From contig CAYXTP010000011.1 in the NCBI GenBank assembly GCA_964467985.1, positions 62,001 to 126,000 on the forward strand: DNA of 64,000 nucleotides, read 5' to 3'. Numbering within the stretch: the stretch's first letter is position 1; each line of letters starts with the position of its first letter. This DNA comes from GCA-2720975 sp964467985. Lineage in GTDB: Bacteria; Planctomycetota; UBA1135; GCA-002686595. This document shows positions 10,079 to 18,201 of this stretch, piece by piece. The position numbers were made by a program, and so were the translations under genes. Under the pieces are notes generated by a model. It had not been told where the DNA came from and searched no databases. It saw only the letters and a list, made by a program, of their open reading frames with translations.

Positions 10079-10098
10079 GGCCCTGATCGGAAGGGGCC
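10079..10098. terminator. Weak hairpin between convergent sulfatase genes
   Basis: GGCCCT at 10079-10084 can pair with AGGGGCC at 10092-10098 with one bulged G, in the 89-base space between two convergent genes. There is no T-tract on either strand, so a factor-independent terminator is only possible, not shown. Confidence 0.22.
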
Positions 10099-10159
10099 CG
10101 CCCGCCTGCGCGAGTTCCCCGGACCCGCTGCTGGGCCAGCCGATTCGAACCCCGTCCTC

Positions 10160-11467
10160 TCAATCCACCCACTCCCAGAGGGGCGGCACAAGTTGCGACT
10201 CCCAGTTCGCGTAGGCTTGCTCAAGAGCCTCGAGGCGCTGCGGGTAAGCACGAGCGAGGTCCTGCAGTTCACCCGGGTCTTGCGCCAGATCAAACAACTC
10301 GACGCCCTTGCGTTGCACAACCATCTTCCAATCATCAACGCGCGCCGCGTGCCGTTCGCCACGACGCCAGAAGAGGGCAGAGTGCGGGGTTTGCGCCCCG
10401 CGCAGACCGGCCAAGTAGGGCCGCAGATCCACACCGTCCGAAGGACGACCTGACTCGACGCCAGCCGCGGATCGCATCGTCGGCGCAATGTCGAGAGTCG
10501 ACACCAGACCGTCAAAGGTCGACTGAGACGGTACATGCCCTGGCCAACGTACAAAGAACGGCACCCGAATCCCGCCTTCGTAGTGGCTCTGCTTGTGTCC
10601 GCGGAAGGGGCGATTGAGCCTGTGCGCCCGCGGAGCACCGTTGTCGTTCATGAGTACGACCAGCGTCTCATCCGCCAGGCCGCGACTGTCCAGCGCGTCG
10701 AGCACGCGCCCCAGCCCCGAGTCCAAGGCAGCGACCATGGCGAGGTAGGTACGTCGCTCCTGATCCTCCATCTGAGCGACCGCCTCCACGTACTCCACCG
10801 GCGCCTCAAGTGGCGCATGGGGTGCGTTGTAGGACAGGTAGAGGAAGAAAGGCTCTGAACGCCCCGTCTCAATAAAACTCACCGCCTCGTCCGTAAAGGC
10901 TTCTGTCAGGTACGTGTCGCCAACCGCGGGCGTTTCGCCGTCAAGGATCGGTCCAGTCTTGGGGTCGTCCCACACGCTGTAGGAGTGCCCACCGCCGAGG
11001 TGTCCGAAGAAACTTTGGAAGCCTCGCCGAAGCGGATGAAATTCCCTGTTCACGCCCAGGTGCCATTTGCCGATGGCGGCCGTCGCGTAACCCGCCTGAG
11101 CGAGGTCGTCCGCCAAGGTCTGTTGCGCAAGCGGCAGGCCGATCCCCTGCGCCGCTTGACGGCGAATGTCGCCGGTGTTGTGTTCGTGCCCGAAGCGTTG
11201 CTGGTAGCGCCCGGTCAACGTCGCAGCCCGTGAGGGACTGCATAGAGATGAAGTGGCGTAGGCTTGGGTGCACTGCACGCCTTGCGAGGCGAGGCGGTCG
11301 AAGTTCGGCGTGGCCACTTCAGTCGACCCCGTGCAACCCAGATCGCCGTAGCCCAAATCGTCGATCACGATGAGCAACAGATTGGGCCTCGCGTGCTCGT
11401 CCTCCCGGTGCGTGCCTGTGCAGGCCAACACGACACACAACAGTAGGCTGAGACGTGTCCACACCAT
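10160..11467 (-). CDS. Arylsulfatase lipoprotein, canonical formylglycine-type (Cys)
   Basis: 435 residues from ATG 11465-11467, chosen because it begins directly with a lipoprotein signal (SLLLCVVLACTGTH, lipobox Cys16). It has the full sulfatase signature: LLIVIDDLGYGDLGCTG for the metal Asp pair, C76-S-P-S-R followed by AATLTGRYQQRFG, AIGKWHLG, and FRGHKQSHYEGGIRVPFFVRWPGH. The Cys would be converted to formylglycine by an FGE or anaerobic maturase, neither of which is in this window. It is the only member of the cluster with the canonical motif, and it lacks the LGYxG acidic tail (ending WEWVD). The family hydrolyses sulfate esters, often on algal polysaccharides. It is divergent from the gene at 11529 with a 61-base spacer. 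Confidence 0.92.
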   Translation of the reverse strand: MVWTRLSLLLCVVLACTGTHREDEHARPNLLLIVIDDLGYGDLGCTGSTEVATPNFDRLASQGVQCTQAYATSSLCSPSRAATLTGRYQQRFGHEHNTGDIRRQAAQGIGLPLAQQTLADDLAQAGYATAAIGKWHLGVNREFHPLRRGFQSFFGHLGGGHSYSVWDDPKTGPILDGETPAVGDTYLTEAFTDEAVSFIETGRSEPFFLYLSYNAPHAPLEAPVEYVEAVAQMEDQERRTYLAMVAALDSGLGRVLDALDSRGLADETLVVLMNDNGAPRAHRLNRPFRGHKQSHYEGGIRVPFFVRWPGHVPSQSTFDGLVSTLDIAPTMRSAAGVESGRPSDGVDLRPYLAGLRGAQTPHSALFWRRGERHAARVDDWKMVVQRKGVELFDLAQDPGELQDLARAYPQRLEALEQAYANWESQLVPPLWEWVD

Positions 11468-11528
11468 GCGTGGATTGTAGAGCGCGCCGACTTGTAAAGC
11501 CCTCGGGTAACGAGCAGAATCGTCCAGC

Positions 11529-12893
11529 ATGTGGCGCAACTTGCTGCTGGCCATGGCGTTCGCCGCGTGCTCACCCAACGCTGCACGGCATGAGGTTGGG
11601 CCTCCGGTCATCCTGATTTGTCTCGACACGTTTCGAGCAGACCACATGAGTTCGCAAGGCTACGGGGTGCAGACGACTCCGCGCTTGGATGCCTTCGTCA
11701 ACTCGGCGACCGCCTACCCTTTCGCGCGTGCGGCTTCCCCGTGGACCCTGCCTTCGCATGCGTCGATGTTCACTGGGCTCTACCCCCGCGAACACGGGGC
11801 ACGCACCTACGACACCGCCGAGTTCACAGGCGTGACCGAGGCCACGACCAACGCGGCAGCTCTCAGCACGGATCCCCTGACCCTGGCCGAGGTCTTTGCC
11901 GAACTCGGCTACGACACCGGAGCTGTTGTCGCCAACGAGTCCTTCCTGGCCCCCAAGTACGGCCTCGCGCGGGGCTTTGACTGGTACGACTGCAAGTTTT
12001 CCTGGGTGCAGGGGATCAACGAACGCGCCCTGGCCTGGGCTGCGGGTCGCCAACAGCGGCCCTTCTTCCTGTTTCTCAACTACATGGATACCCATCGGCC
12101 CTACAACACGGCGGGGCGAGACGGCTTCGACGTGCGCAAGACCAAGGGAGTCTTCAAACACTTGAAGGACTACCTAGCCCGCGGAGATCAGCCTCCTGCA
12201 AGAAGAACAGAACAACTGACCGGTGTGTACGACCTAGCAATGGCCAACTTGGACGAGGGCCTGGGCGAACTCTTCGACCGACTGATGGAGTTGGAGATCT
12301 ACGACGAGGCGCTGATCATCCTGACGGCTGACCACGGGGAGTACCTGGGCGAGCACGACCTTGTGGGACACTCGAAGGACGTCTACGACGAAGCCCTGCG
12401 GGTACCGCTAGCCATCAAGCTGCCTGGCCAGAGCGAGGGCACTCAACAAGACGGCTGGATTTCACACGTGCACTTGGCCGAGCTAGTGCTCCGATCTGCT
12501 GGCTTCGATGAGCGAGCCGATGCCTTTCGCCGCACGGGCAATTCTGATCGCCGGACCATCGTCTCCGAGAACTACGGGTTGCGACAACTCGACCTCGGAG
12601 AACCCTGGGCGGCCTGGCTCGATCGCAAGCGGGTGGCCCTCATCCAAGAGCACTACAAGTACGTGGCTTCCCCCGACGACGGGAAACACGAACTGTACGA
12701 CCTGGACGCAGACCCCCGTGAACTCAAGAACCTGATCGAGCAGAGGCCCGACTTGGCGGCCCGACTCTCCGCCGAACTTGGGGCGTGGATCGATAACCGA
12801 CCCGAGCGCAGAGCGACGAGTTTGATCGAGATGGGGCCACACGACTTGGAGGTCTTCCAGGCATTGGGTTACGCGGGCGGCGACGACGAGTGA
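11529..12893 (+). CDS. Sulfatase-fold lipoprotein, Thr at nucleophile position
   Basis: 454 residues. The short signal LLLAMAFAACSPN gives a lipobox Cys14. Metal-site motifs are ICLDTFRADHMSSQGYG and LTADHGEYLGEHDLVGHS. The nucleophile region is PWT73-L-P-S-H-A-S-M-F-T-G, with Thr replacing Cys/Ser and His replacing Arg, as in the genes at 3617 and 5309. The tail is FQALGYAGGDDE. The stop overlaps a GTG start (GTGA at 12890-12893) of a second GT-C membrane glycosyltransferase, repeating the arrangement seen at 6697. A role in trimming or decorating the product of that glycosyltransferase is inferred from the coupling only. Confidence 0.88.
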   Translation: MWRNLLLAMAFAACSPNAARHEVGPPVILICLDTFRADHMSSQGYGVQTTPRLDAFVNSATAYPFARAASPWTLPSHASMFTGLYPREHGARTYDTAEFTGVTEATTNAAALSTDPLTLAEVFAELGYDTGAVVANESFLAPKYGLARGFDWYDCKFSWVQGINERALAWAAGRQQRPFFLFLNYMDTHRPYNTAGRDGFDVRKTKGVFKHLKDYLARGDQPPARRTEQLTGVYDLAMANLDEGLGELFDRLMELEIYDEALIILTADHGEYLGEHDLVGHSKDVYDEALRVPLAIKLPGQSEGTQQDGWISHVHLAELVLRSAGFDERADAFRRTGNSDRRTIVSENYGLRQLDLGEPWAAWLDRKRVALIQEHYKYVASPDDGKHELYDLDADPRELKNLIEQRPDLAARLSAELGAWIDNRPERRATSLIEMGPHDLEVFQALGYAGGDDE

Positions 12894-14530
12894 AGGACGG
12901 CTCTCGATCGGAGGCCAGCGATGTGCGCCCGGGCCTTCAGCCAAGAACGCTGAGCCTCTTCGCGCTCGTCTGGGTCCCCTACGCGGCCCTGGTTGCTCGC
13001 TTTTGGTGGCTCTGCGACGACGCCTACATCTCCTTCCGCTACGCGCGTCATTGGGCCGATGGCGCGGGAGTGCGCTTCAATCTCGGCGAGCACACGCCGG
13101 TCGAGGGCTACTCCAACTTCCTGTGGGTGGCGCTAGGCTGGATGGTCGAACGGCTCGGCGGCTCACAGGAGTTGCTGCTGCCCTGCGCGTCTTTTGCCCT
13201 CGGGTCGTTCACCCTGTGGAGGGTCTTCCAGAGCGCGCAGCGCTCATACGGGGTGTCGCCGGTCTGCGCGGCTCTCGGCACCCTCACCCTGGCACTTTCG
13301 CCTGCCTTCACGGTTTGGTCCACGAGCGGGCTGGAAACCATGGCCTTCGCCTGCCTGTTCCTGTTGTCCTTCGAGCACCTGGTGCTCTTGCGCGGCGGGA
13401 GATTCGCTGGACTCATCGGCCTCGGACTTGCTCTGGTCCGGGTGCAGGGGATCGCCTGGGTCCTAGTTCTGGCTCTCGTTGGTGGTCTGGTGCGGCGACT
13501 GGAAGGACGTGCTCGGCGCCCTGTCGTCTCAGCTGCAGCGACCGCGTTGGCGGGCTTTGCCATCTACTACGCTTGGCGCTATGTGTACTACGGCCTGCCG
13601 CTTGCGAACACGGCCTACGTCAAGGTGGGCATGAGTTCGGCCGCCCTCTCCATGGGGTGGGACTATGTGGTCGGTTTCTCACTGGCAACCGCCACTCCCC
13701 TACTGCTTCCAGCGCTGGGCCTGGCCGCGCTTCGACCCGGGATCAAGGCGCGCGTTGGCGCCTTGTTGCTGACGGCCCTGGGCGTCTACTCCTATGCCGT
13801 CTTCGTCGGTGGAGACTACATGCCCGTTGGCCGCATGCTCGTCCCGGCCCTCCCCTTGCAGGCCTTGCTGTCTTCGGTCGCGCTCGCTCGACTCGCAAGG
13901 GCGCGAGTGCCAGCCGGACTTCTACTTGCCGGATTGGGCTTGCCCTGCGCCTTCAACGTGCACCTCTTTTCTGAGGACCTGCGCAAAGACTTCGACGTAC
14001 GCCTCAACTCCGACGAGTTTCGTAGCGAACTCGAACAGTGGCGCTACATGGTCGACAACACACGCGAGCGCAAAGAAATCGCCAGCGTCCTGGCGGCGCA
14101 CACCCGGCCAGGTGAGTCACTCGTTCGCCCCGCGATCGGAGTCATCGGCTTCGACACCGACCTCTTTATCTACGACACGTACGGCTTGGTCACACGTTCG
14201 GTTGCTACACGCGCAGGCCGCTCCGATGACCGTTCACCGGGGCACGCCAAGCGGGTGGAGCCAACCTTTTTCTTGTCCGAGTCCCCGACCTATCTCGCGG
14301 TGCGTCGCATTGCTTTGGAGGGTGAGCAAACCGCTGATCGTCGGCTGCGCCGCGCGGCCAGGCACTGGAAAGACCTGTACGGAGATCAAGCCTGCGCCGA
14401 CTACGTTCCCCAAGTGTTCCCCAGCCCTGATTCTGCGCAGCCGGCCTTCGTGCTTGTGCTGCGGCGGGTCGCCGACACGGAAGACGCGCAAGCCACTTGG
14501 GAGGCCTTCCCACCCACAACGCAGATGTAG
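12890..14530 (+). CDS. Polytopic membrane glycosyltransferase resembling the AftB arabinofuranosyltransferase family
   Basis: 546 residues from a GTG overlapping the upstream stop. The first loop reads DDAYISFRYARHWADG followed by GVRFNLGEHTPVEGYSNFLW, and a later segment reads FVGGDYMPVGRMLVPALPLQ. These are the hallmarks I associate with the GT-C family that includes mycobacterial AftB, which uses decaprenylphosphoryl-arabinose. About ten membrane segments are followed by a soluble domain of about 170 residues. The paired Asp in DDAY is the expected catalytic/donor-binding element. Donor identity is not established: many bacteria outside Actinobacteria carry relatives of unknown specificity. 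A UbiA-family phosphoribosyl-lipid-type enzyme at 20735 makes a pentose-lipid donor thinkable. Confidence 0.8.
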   Translation: MKDGSRSEASDVRPGLQPRTLSLFALVWVPYAALVARFWWLCDDAYISFRYARHWADGAGVRFNLGEHTPVEGYSNFLWVALGWMVERLGGSQELLLPCASFALGSFTLWRVFQSAQRSYGVSPVCAALGTLTLALSPAFTVWSTSGLETMAFACLFLLSFEHLVLLRGGRFAGLIGLGLALVRVQGIAWVLVLALVGGLVRRLEGRARRPVVSAAATALAGFAIYYAWRYVYYGLPLANTAYVKVGMSSAALSMGWDYVVGFSLATATPLLLPALGLAALRPGIKARVGALLLTALGVYSYAVFVGGDYMPVGRMLVPALPLQALLSSVALARLARARVPAGLLLAGLGLPCAFNVHLFSEDLRKDFDVRLNSDEFRSELEQWRYMVDNTRERKEIASVLAAHTRPGESLVRPAIGVIGFDTDLFIYDTYGLVTRSVATRAGRSDDRSPGHAKRVEPTFFLSESPTYLAVRRIALEGEQTADRRLRRAARHWKDLYGDQACADYVPQVFPSPDSAQPAFVLVLRRVADTEDAQATWEAFPPTTQM

Positions 14531-14900
14531 CCCGGAGCGGTGATCGGAGGCGAGCGCTCCGCCCATGACCTGAGCCACCCGACCACCCGCTTGCCCGTTC
14601 GATCCAGGCTGCCGGGACAGCGGATTGCCTGCCCGTGCTGCTTTCGTACCGGCGAACCCCCGGGCGCTCCGACGCCAGCCCACAAGATCGTCGAGTGGTC
14701 CCTAGAACTTGGCCCCTTGGGCAGGGGGCTTTTGCTGGGGCCCATTTCCCGACGGGTCCAGTCGAGTTACGGGTGGGAAACACGGGGAGTTCCGATGCAA
14801 GCGCGATGGCGGTCAGGCTGGCCACCCGCGTAGCGCGGCACGGGATTCGCCTAGGGGTCCAATGCTGCTAGGCTGCCGCCGTCCCTATAGCCTCCATTTC
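14531..14900. other. Intergenic region between glycosyltransferase and ABC-transporter operons
   Basis: 370 bases without a convincing gene. Right after the stop codon GGAGCG (14534-14539) and CGCTCC (14555-14560) can pair across a 15-base loop, and a second, T-tailed hairpin sits at 14712-14733. The rest should hold the promoter of the transporter operon, but no clear -35/-10 pair could be picked. A T-loop-like string near 14591-14610 does not belong to a foldable tRNA. Confidence 0.5.
14712..14733 (+). terminator. Possible rho-independent terminator
   Basis: GCCCC (14712-14716) and GGGGGC (14724-14729) form a short GC stem with a seven-base loop, followed at once by TTTT (14730-14733). It lies about 180 bases past the glycosyltransferase stop and before the transporter operon. 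The stem is short and the T-run minimal. Confidence 0.35.
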
Positions 14901-15974
14901 ATGCCCCAAGTCACTGCCTCCCTCCTGCCCGCCCTGCGCGCCCGCCTGCGCAATGGCTTGACCACCCTCGGACTGCTATTGGCGGCAGGCTGCAGCCAAC
15001 CGGACTTGGTGGTCTACGTCTCACTGGACCAGGAGTTCTCCCAGGAGTTGATTCAGGAGTTCGAAAAGGCAACCGGCCTCGAGGTGCGTGCCGAGTACGA
15101 CACGGAGGCCAACAAGACAGTGGGCCTCGTCAAGCGCATTGTCGCGGAGGCCGAGGTCCCACGCTGCGACGTCTACTGGAACAACGAGGTGGCCCAAACT
15201 GTCCGGCTGGCCAACCTTGGTTTCTTGGCTTCCTACAAGTCCCCTAGCGCGGCCAACATCCCCGAGCAGTTCAAGGATCCAGAAGCGCGCTGGACGGGAT
15301 TCGCTGCCCGCGCGCGCTGCTTGATCGTCAACACGGATCTGGTACCGGATCCCGAGTCGATTCGAGGAATGTGGGACCTGCTCGATTCGCGCTGGGCGGG
15401 CCAAGTGGCTTTCGCCAAGCCCTTGACGGGCACGACCTTGACCCACGCCTGCGCACTCTTTGACGCCATCGGCGAAGAGGCTGCCCTGCGCTACCTCACA
15501 GCCATCGCGGAAGGCTCGACCCTGGACGAGCCGCCGGTCAACGTCGCCCAAAGCAACGGGCGCACACGCCAACTGGTCGAGTCGGGGCAGCTGGCCTGGG
15601 CTTGGACGGATACGGATGACTTCAATGTCGCACGCCTCAAGGGTGCCCCCGTGGTACGCATCTTGCCGGACCAGGAGCCCGGTCCCAACGGGGAGCCAGC
15701 ACTGGGCACACTGTTGATTCCCAATACCGTCGCGATTCTCAACAATGCGCCACACCGCTCAGCTGCCGAGCGGTTTGTGGACTGGGTTTTGTCGGAGAAG
15801 ATTGAGGAGCGCATGGCTTTCTCGCGCTCGGCTCAGATACCCGTCCGCGCCTCGGTCGCCCGACCGTCACACGTCTGTTCGGACCTCGTGGCCATGCGCG
15901 TCAGTTATTCCGCACTGGGCGCCCAGATCGAGAGCCGGGAACGCATGCTGCGGGAGCTCTTCGTCAACAATTGA
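14901..15974 (+). CDS. Iron(III)-type ABC transporter substrate-binding lipoprotein
   Basis: 357 residues from ATG 14901, which precedes a lipoprotein signal (TLGLLLAAGCSQP, lipobox Cys). The mature part starts LVVYVSLDQEFSQELIQEF and has EVPRCDVYWNNEVAQTVRL, the pattern of the FbpA/periplasmic binding protein type II group for ferric iron and related cargo. The C-terminal IPNTVAILNNAPHRSAAERFVDW is also typical. Its TGA overlaps the TTG start of the permease (15971-15974). Ferric ion is the best guess from the family; thiamine- or phosphonate-type relatives are alternatives. Linkage to a multiheme cytochrome favours a redox-active metal. Confidence 0.85.
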   Translation: MPQVTASLLPALRARLRNGLTTLGLLLAAGCSQPDLVVYVSLDQEFSQELIQEFEKATGLEVRAEYDTEANKTVGLVKRIVAEAEVPRCDVYWNNEVAQTVRLANLGFLASYKSPSAANIPEQFKDPEARWTGFAARARCLIVNTDLVPDPESIRGMWDLLDSRWAGQVAFAKPLTGTTLTHACALFDAIGEEAALRYLTAIAEGSTLDEPPVNVAQSNGRTRQLVESGQLAWAWTDTDDFNVARLKGAPVVRILPDQEPGPNGEPALGTLLIPNTVAILNNAPHRSAAERFVDWVLSEKIEERMAFSRSAQIPVRASVARPSHVCSDLVAMRVSYSALGAQIESRERMLRELFVNN

Positions 15975-17515
15975 GCCGCTCACTTCTGACCCTCTCGTTG
16001 ACGCTGCTGGCCCTAGCGGGGTTGGCACCCGTAGCGATCATGGCCTTGGGCGTGGTGCAGGATCCCGGCGTACTCAAAGGACTCCTGGATGAACGCACGC
16101 TGAGTCTCCTGGGCCGCACGCTGTTGCTGGGCGGCGGTGCGGCGGGCCTCTCGCTGATCTTCGGCGCCCCTTTCGGGTACCTAACTGCCCGCACGGACCT
16201 CCCGGGCGCCGCCTGGTTGCGCTCCCTAGGGCTCGTGCCCTTGATCATGCCACCCCTACTGCTGGCCGTCAGCTGGACGGTGCTCCTGCCGCAATTGCGC
16301 GGGGCCAGCATGACGACTCTGCTCATGGGGCTCTCCACCTTTCCTATCGTGGCGCTGTTCACCGCCAAGGCCGCACGGCGCATGGACCGACGGCGTGAGG
16401 AAGCCGCCCTGCTCAGTGGCGGACTCCCTGCCGTCCTACGCATGGAGTTTCGCTTGCTACTGCCCGCGGCCCTGAGCGGAGCCTGCTTCGCCTTCCTGTT
16501 CGCTGCCAGTGACTTTGCGCTGCCTGACTTCGTCTCCTCCGTGGGACCCAAGTTCAACGTCTACGCCGACGAAGTGTTCGCCAACTGGCGCGTGGAAGAA
16601 GATGACTCGCGCGCAGTGGCGACGGCCCTGCCGCTTGTGCTCTTGATCCTCTCGGCGCTCCTGCCCGCGTTGGCGCTGAGAAGGCGGGGCGCCCTGGCCA
16701 CTCTGGACTCGGACTTCATCGCCCCGCGTACCTTGGGCCTGGGCAAGTGGCGTTGGGGCCTGGCCGCCCTCGCTTGGGGTTTGGTGACATTGGGAGCCCT
16801 GATTCCACTGGGCCGCATGCTGTTTGAGGCTGGCGGCGGCCCCACGGGTTGGAGTCTGGGCAAGTTCCAGGCCGCCTTCGCTAAGGCACTCGACCTGTGC
16901 CGCGACAACCTGCTGGCCAGCCTGGGTTACTCCATCTTGGCCGCAACGCTGGCCCTGCCTCTGGCCCTGGTCCTTGGCCACGCCATCGCGCGCTGGCGCC
17001 ACGGATGGCTCCTCGAACTCCTCTGCGTGTTACCCCTGGCCGTGCCCGCAATCCTGTTCGGCATCGGCAATATCACGCTCTGGAATCACACCTGGACCTA
17101 CGGCTTCTACGGCAGCGGCGGCATGGTCGTCCTGCTCTACGTGGGGCGCTTCCTGGCCTTCCCCACCTTGATCAGCTCTGGCGCGGTGGCATCCCTCGAT
17201 CCGCAACTCGAACAGGCAGCGGAGCTAGCCGGTGCAGGGCCCATTCGTCGCCTGGCAAAGATCGTGGCTCCCGGGCTGCTGCCCTCACTCGTTGGAGGTT
17301 GGATCTTGATGTTCGTGTTGGCCATGCGCGAACTGGATGCGGCTATCCTGGTGCCTGCTGCCAACGACACCGTCATGTTCCGCATGTTTAACGCCGTTCA
17401 CTTCGGGCGCGACGATTTTGTCGCAGCTCTAGCCCTCTTGATCTTGTTCGTCACGATCGTGCCGGGGCTGCTTTGGCGCCTATTCGGCGGGAAGGAATTG
17501 GAGGTACTACCGTGA
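15971..17515 (+). CDS. ABC transporter permease, fused two-domain (FbpB/ThiP type)
   Basis: 514 residues with about twelve membrane segments in two homologous halves, the usual layout of FbpB. Two EAA-like loops are visible: EEAALLSGGLPAVLRMEFRL in the first half and LEQAAELAGAGPIRRLAKIV in the second. These contact the ATPase. The TTG start sits in a TTGA overlap with the upstream binding protein, and the stop overlaps the GTG of the ATPase. It forms the inner-membrane channel of the transporter at 14901-18201. Confidence 0.9.
   Translation: MSRSLLTLSLTLLALAGLAPVAIMALGVVQDPGVLKGLLDERTLSLLGRTLLLGGGAAGLSLIFGAPFGYLTARTDLPGAAWLRSLGLVPLIMPPLLLAVSWTVLLPQLRGASMTTLLMGLSTFPIVALFTAKAARRMDRRREEAALLSGGLPAVLRMEFRLLLPAALSGACFAFLFAASDFALPDFVSSVGPKFNVYADEVFANWRVEEDDSRAVATALPLVLLILSALLPALALRRRGALATLDSDFIAPRTLGLGKWRWGLAALAWGLVTLGALIPLGRMLFEAGGGPTGWSLGKFQAAFAKALDLCRDNLLASLGYSILAATLALPLALVLGHAIARWRHGWLLELLCVLPLAVPAILFGIGNITLWNHTWTYGFYGSGGMVVLLYVGRFLAFPTLISSGAVASLDPQLEQAAELAGAGPIRRLAKIVAPGLLPSLVGGWILMFVLAMRELDAAILVPAANDTVMFRMFNAVHFGRDDFVAALALLILFVTIVPGLLWRLFGGKELEVLP
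17500..17505 (+). promoter_or_regulatory. Ribosome binding site deciding the ATPase start
   Basis: GGAGGT, six bases upstream of GTG 17512, inside the end of the permease gene. It supports the GTG over an in-frame upstream start at 17473. Confidence 0.6.
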
Positions 17516-18201
17516 GCGACCAGACTCAATCCGCAGTTGCCGTTCGCGGCCTGCGCGCGCGACTAGGAGCTGAGGCCACCCTGGGACCCCTGGACCTGGA
17601 CCTTGGGACCGGAGAACACGTGCTGCTGGTCGGCCCTTCGGGCTGCGGCAAGAGCAGTCTCCTGCGCGTCTTGGCCGGCCTGCTGGGCCCCAGCGACGGC
17701 CAGGTCTCCCTCTTCGGGCGCTGCGTCAGTCGGGGTCCGCAGACCCAGGTTCGACCCCAGGACCGGGGAATCGGGTTCCTATTTCAAGGTGGCGCACTGT
17801 GGCCGCACATGAACGCCGCCGCACATTTGGACTTCGTATTGCGTTGCGCCGACGTGCCCCCTGCGGAGTGGGCGGCAAGGCGTGCGGAGTTGTTTGCCCA
17901 GGTCGACTTGCAGGGCTTTGAGGATCGGCGACCTGGGGGATTGTCCGGCGGAGAGGCCCAACGCTTGGCCCTGGCCCGCGCCCTGGCGCCCCGTCCACGC
18001 CTGCTGCTCCTCGACGAACCGCTTGGCCCCCTGGATGCTGAGCGTCGCATGGGACTCCTGGAGTTGTTCAACAGCCTCCGGGAACGACTCGACCTCACCA
18101 TCCTGCACGTGACGCACGACCCCGCCGAAGCTGCCGCGCTCGCCAGCCGCACCTTGTACATGCAACAGGACGGCACCTTGGACCTGGAGCGCCAGGCATG
18201 A
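17512..18201 (+). CDS. ABC transporter ATP-binding protein (ferric-type, FbpC-like)
   Basis: 229 residues from GTG 17512. Walker A is GPSGCGKSS, the signature is LSGGEAQRLALARAL, Walker B is LLLLDEPLG, and the switch His is in ILHVTHDPAEA. The protein is shorter than typical FbpC (about 350 residues) and lacks the C-terminal TOBE/regulatory region, so it is a bare nucleotide-binding domain. It powers the permease encoded immediately upstream. Its TGA overlaps the ATG of the cytochrome gene (18198-18201), tying the transporter to that unusual partner. Confidence 0.92.
   Translation: MSDQTQSAVAVRGLRARLGAEATLGPLDLDLGTGEHVLLVGPSGCGKSSLLRVLAGLLGPSDGQVSLFGRCVSRGPQTQVRPQDRGIGFLFQGGALWPHMNAAAHLDFVLRCADVPPAEWAARRAELFAQVDLQGFEDRRPGGLSGGEAQRLALARALAPRPRLLLLDEPLGPLDAERRMGLLELFNSLRERLDLTILHVTHDPAEAAALASRTLYMQQDGTLDLERQA

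Noticed and set aside
10141..10160. GATTCGAACCCC, the reverse complement of a tRNA T-loop
   Set aside because: The flanking five bases on each side do not pair and no acceptor, D or anticodon arm can be built around it on the minus strand.
14531..14625. GTTCGATCC T-loop-like string with partly complementary CCCGG/CCGGG ends about 80 bases apart
   Set aside because: No D-arm or seven-base anticodon loop between five-base stems could be found; the T-stem has a mismatch. Treated as chance.
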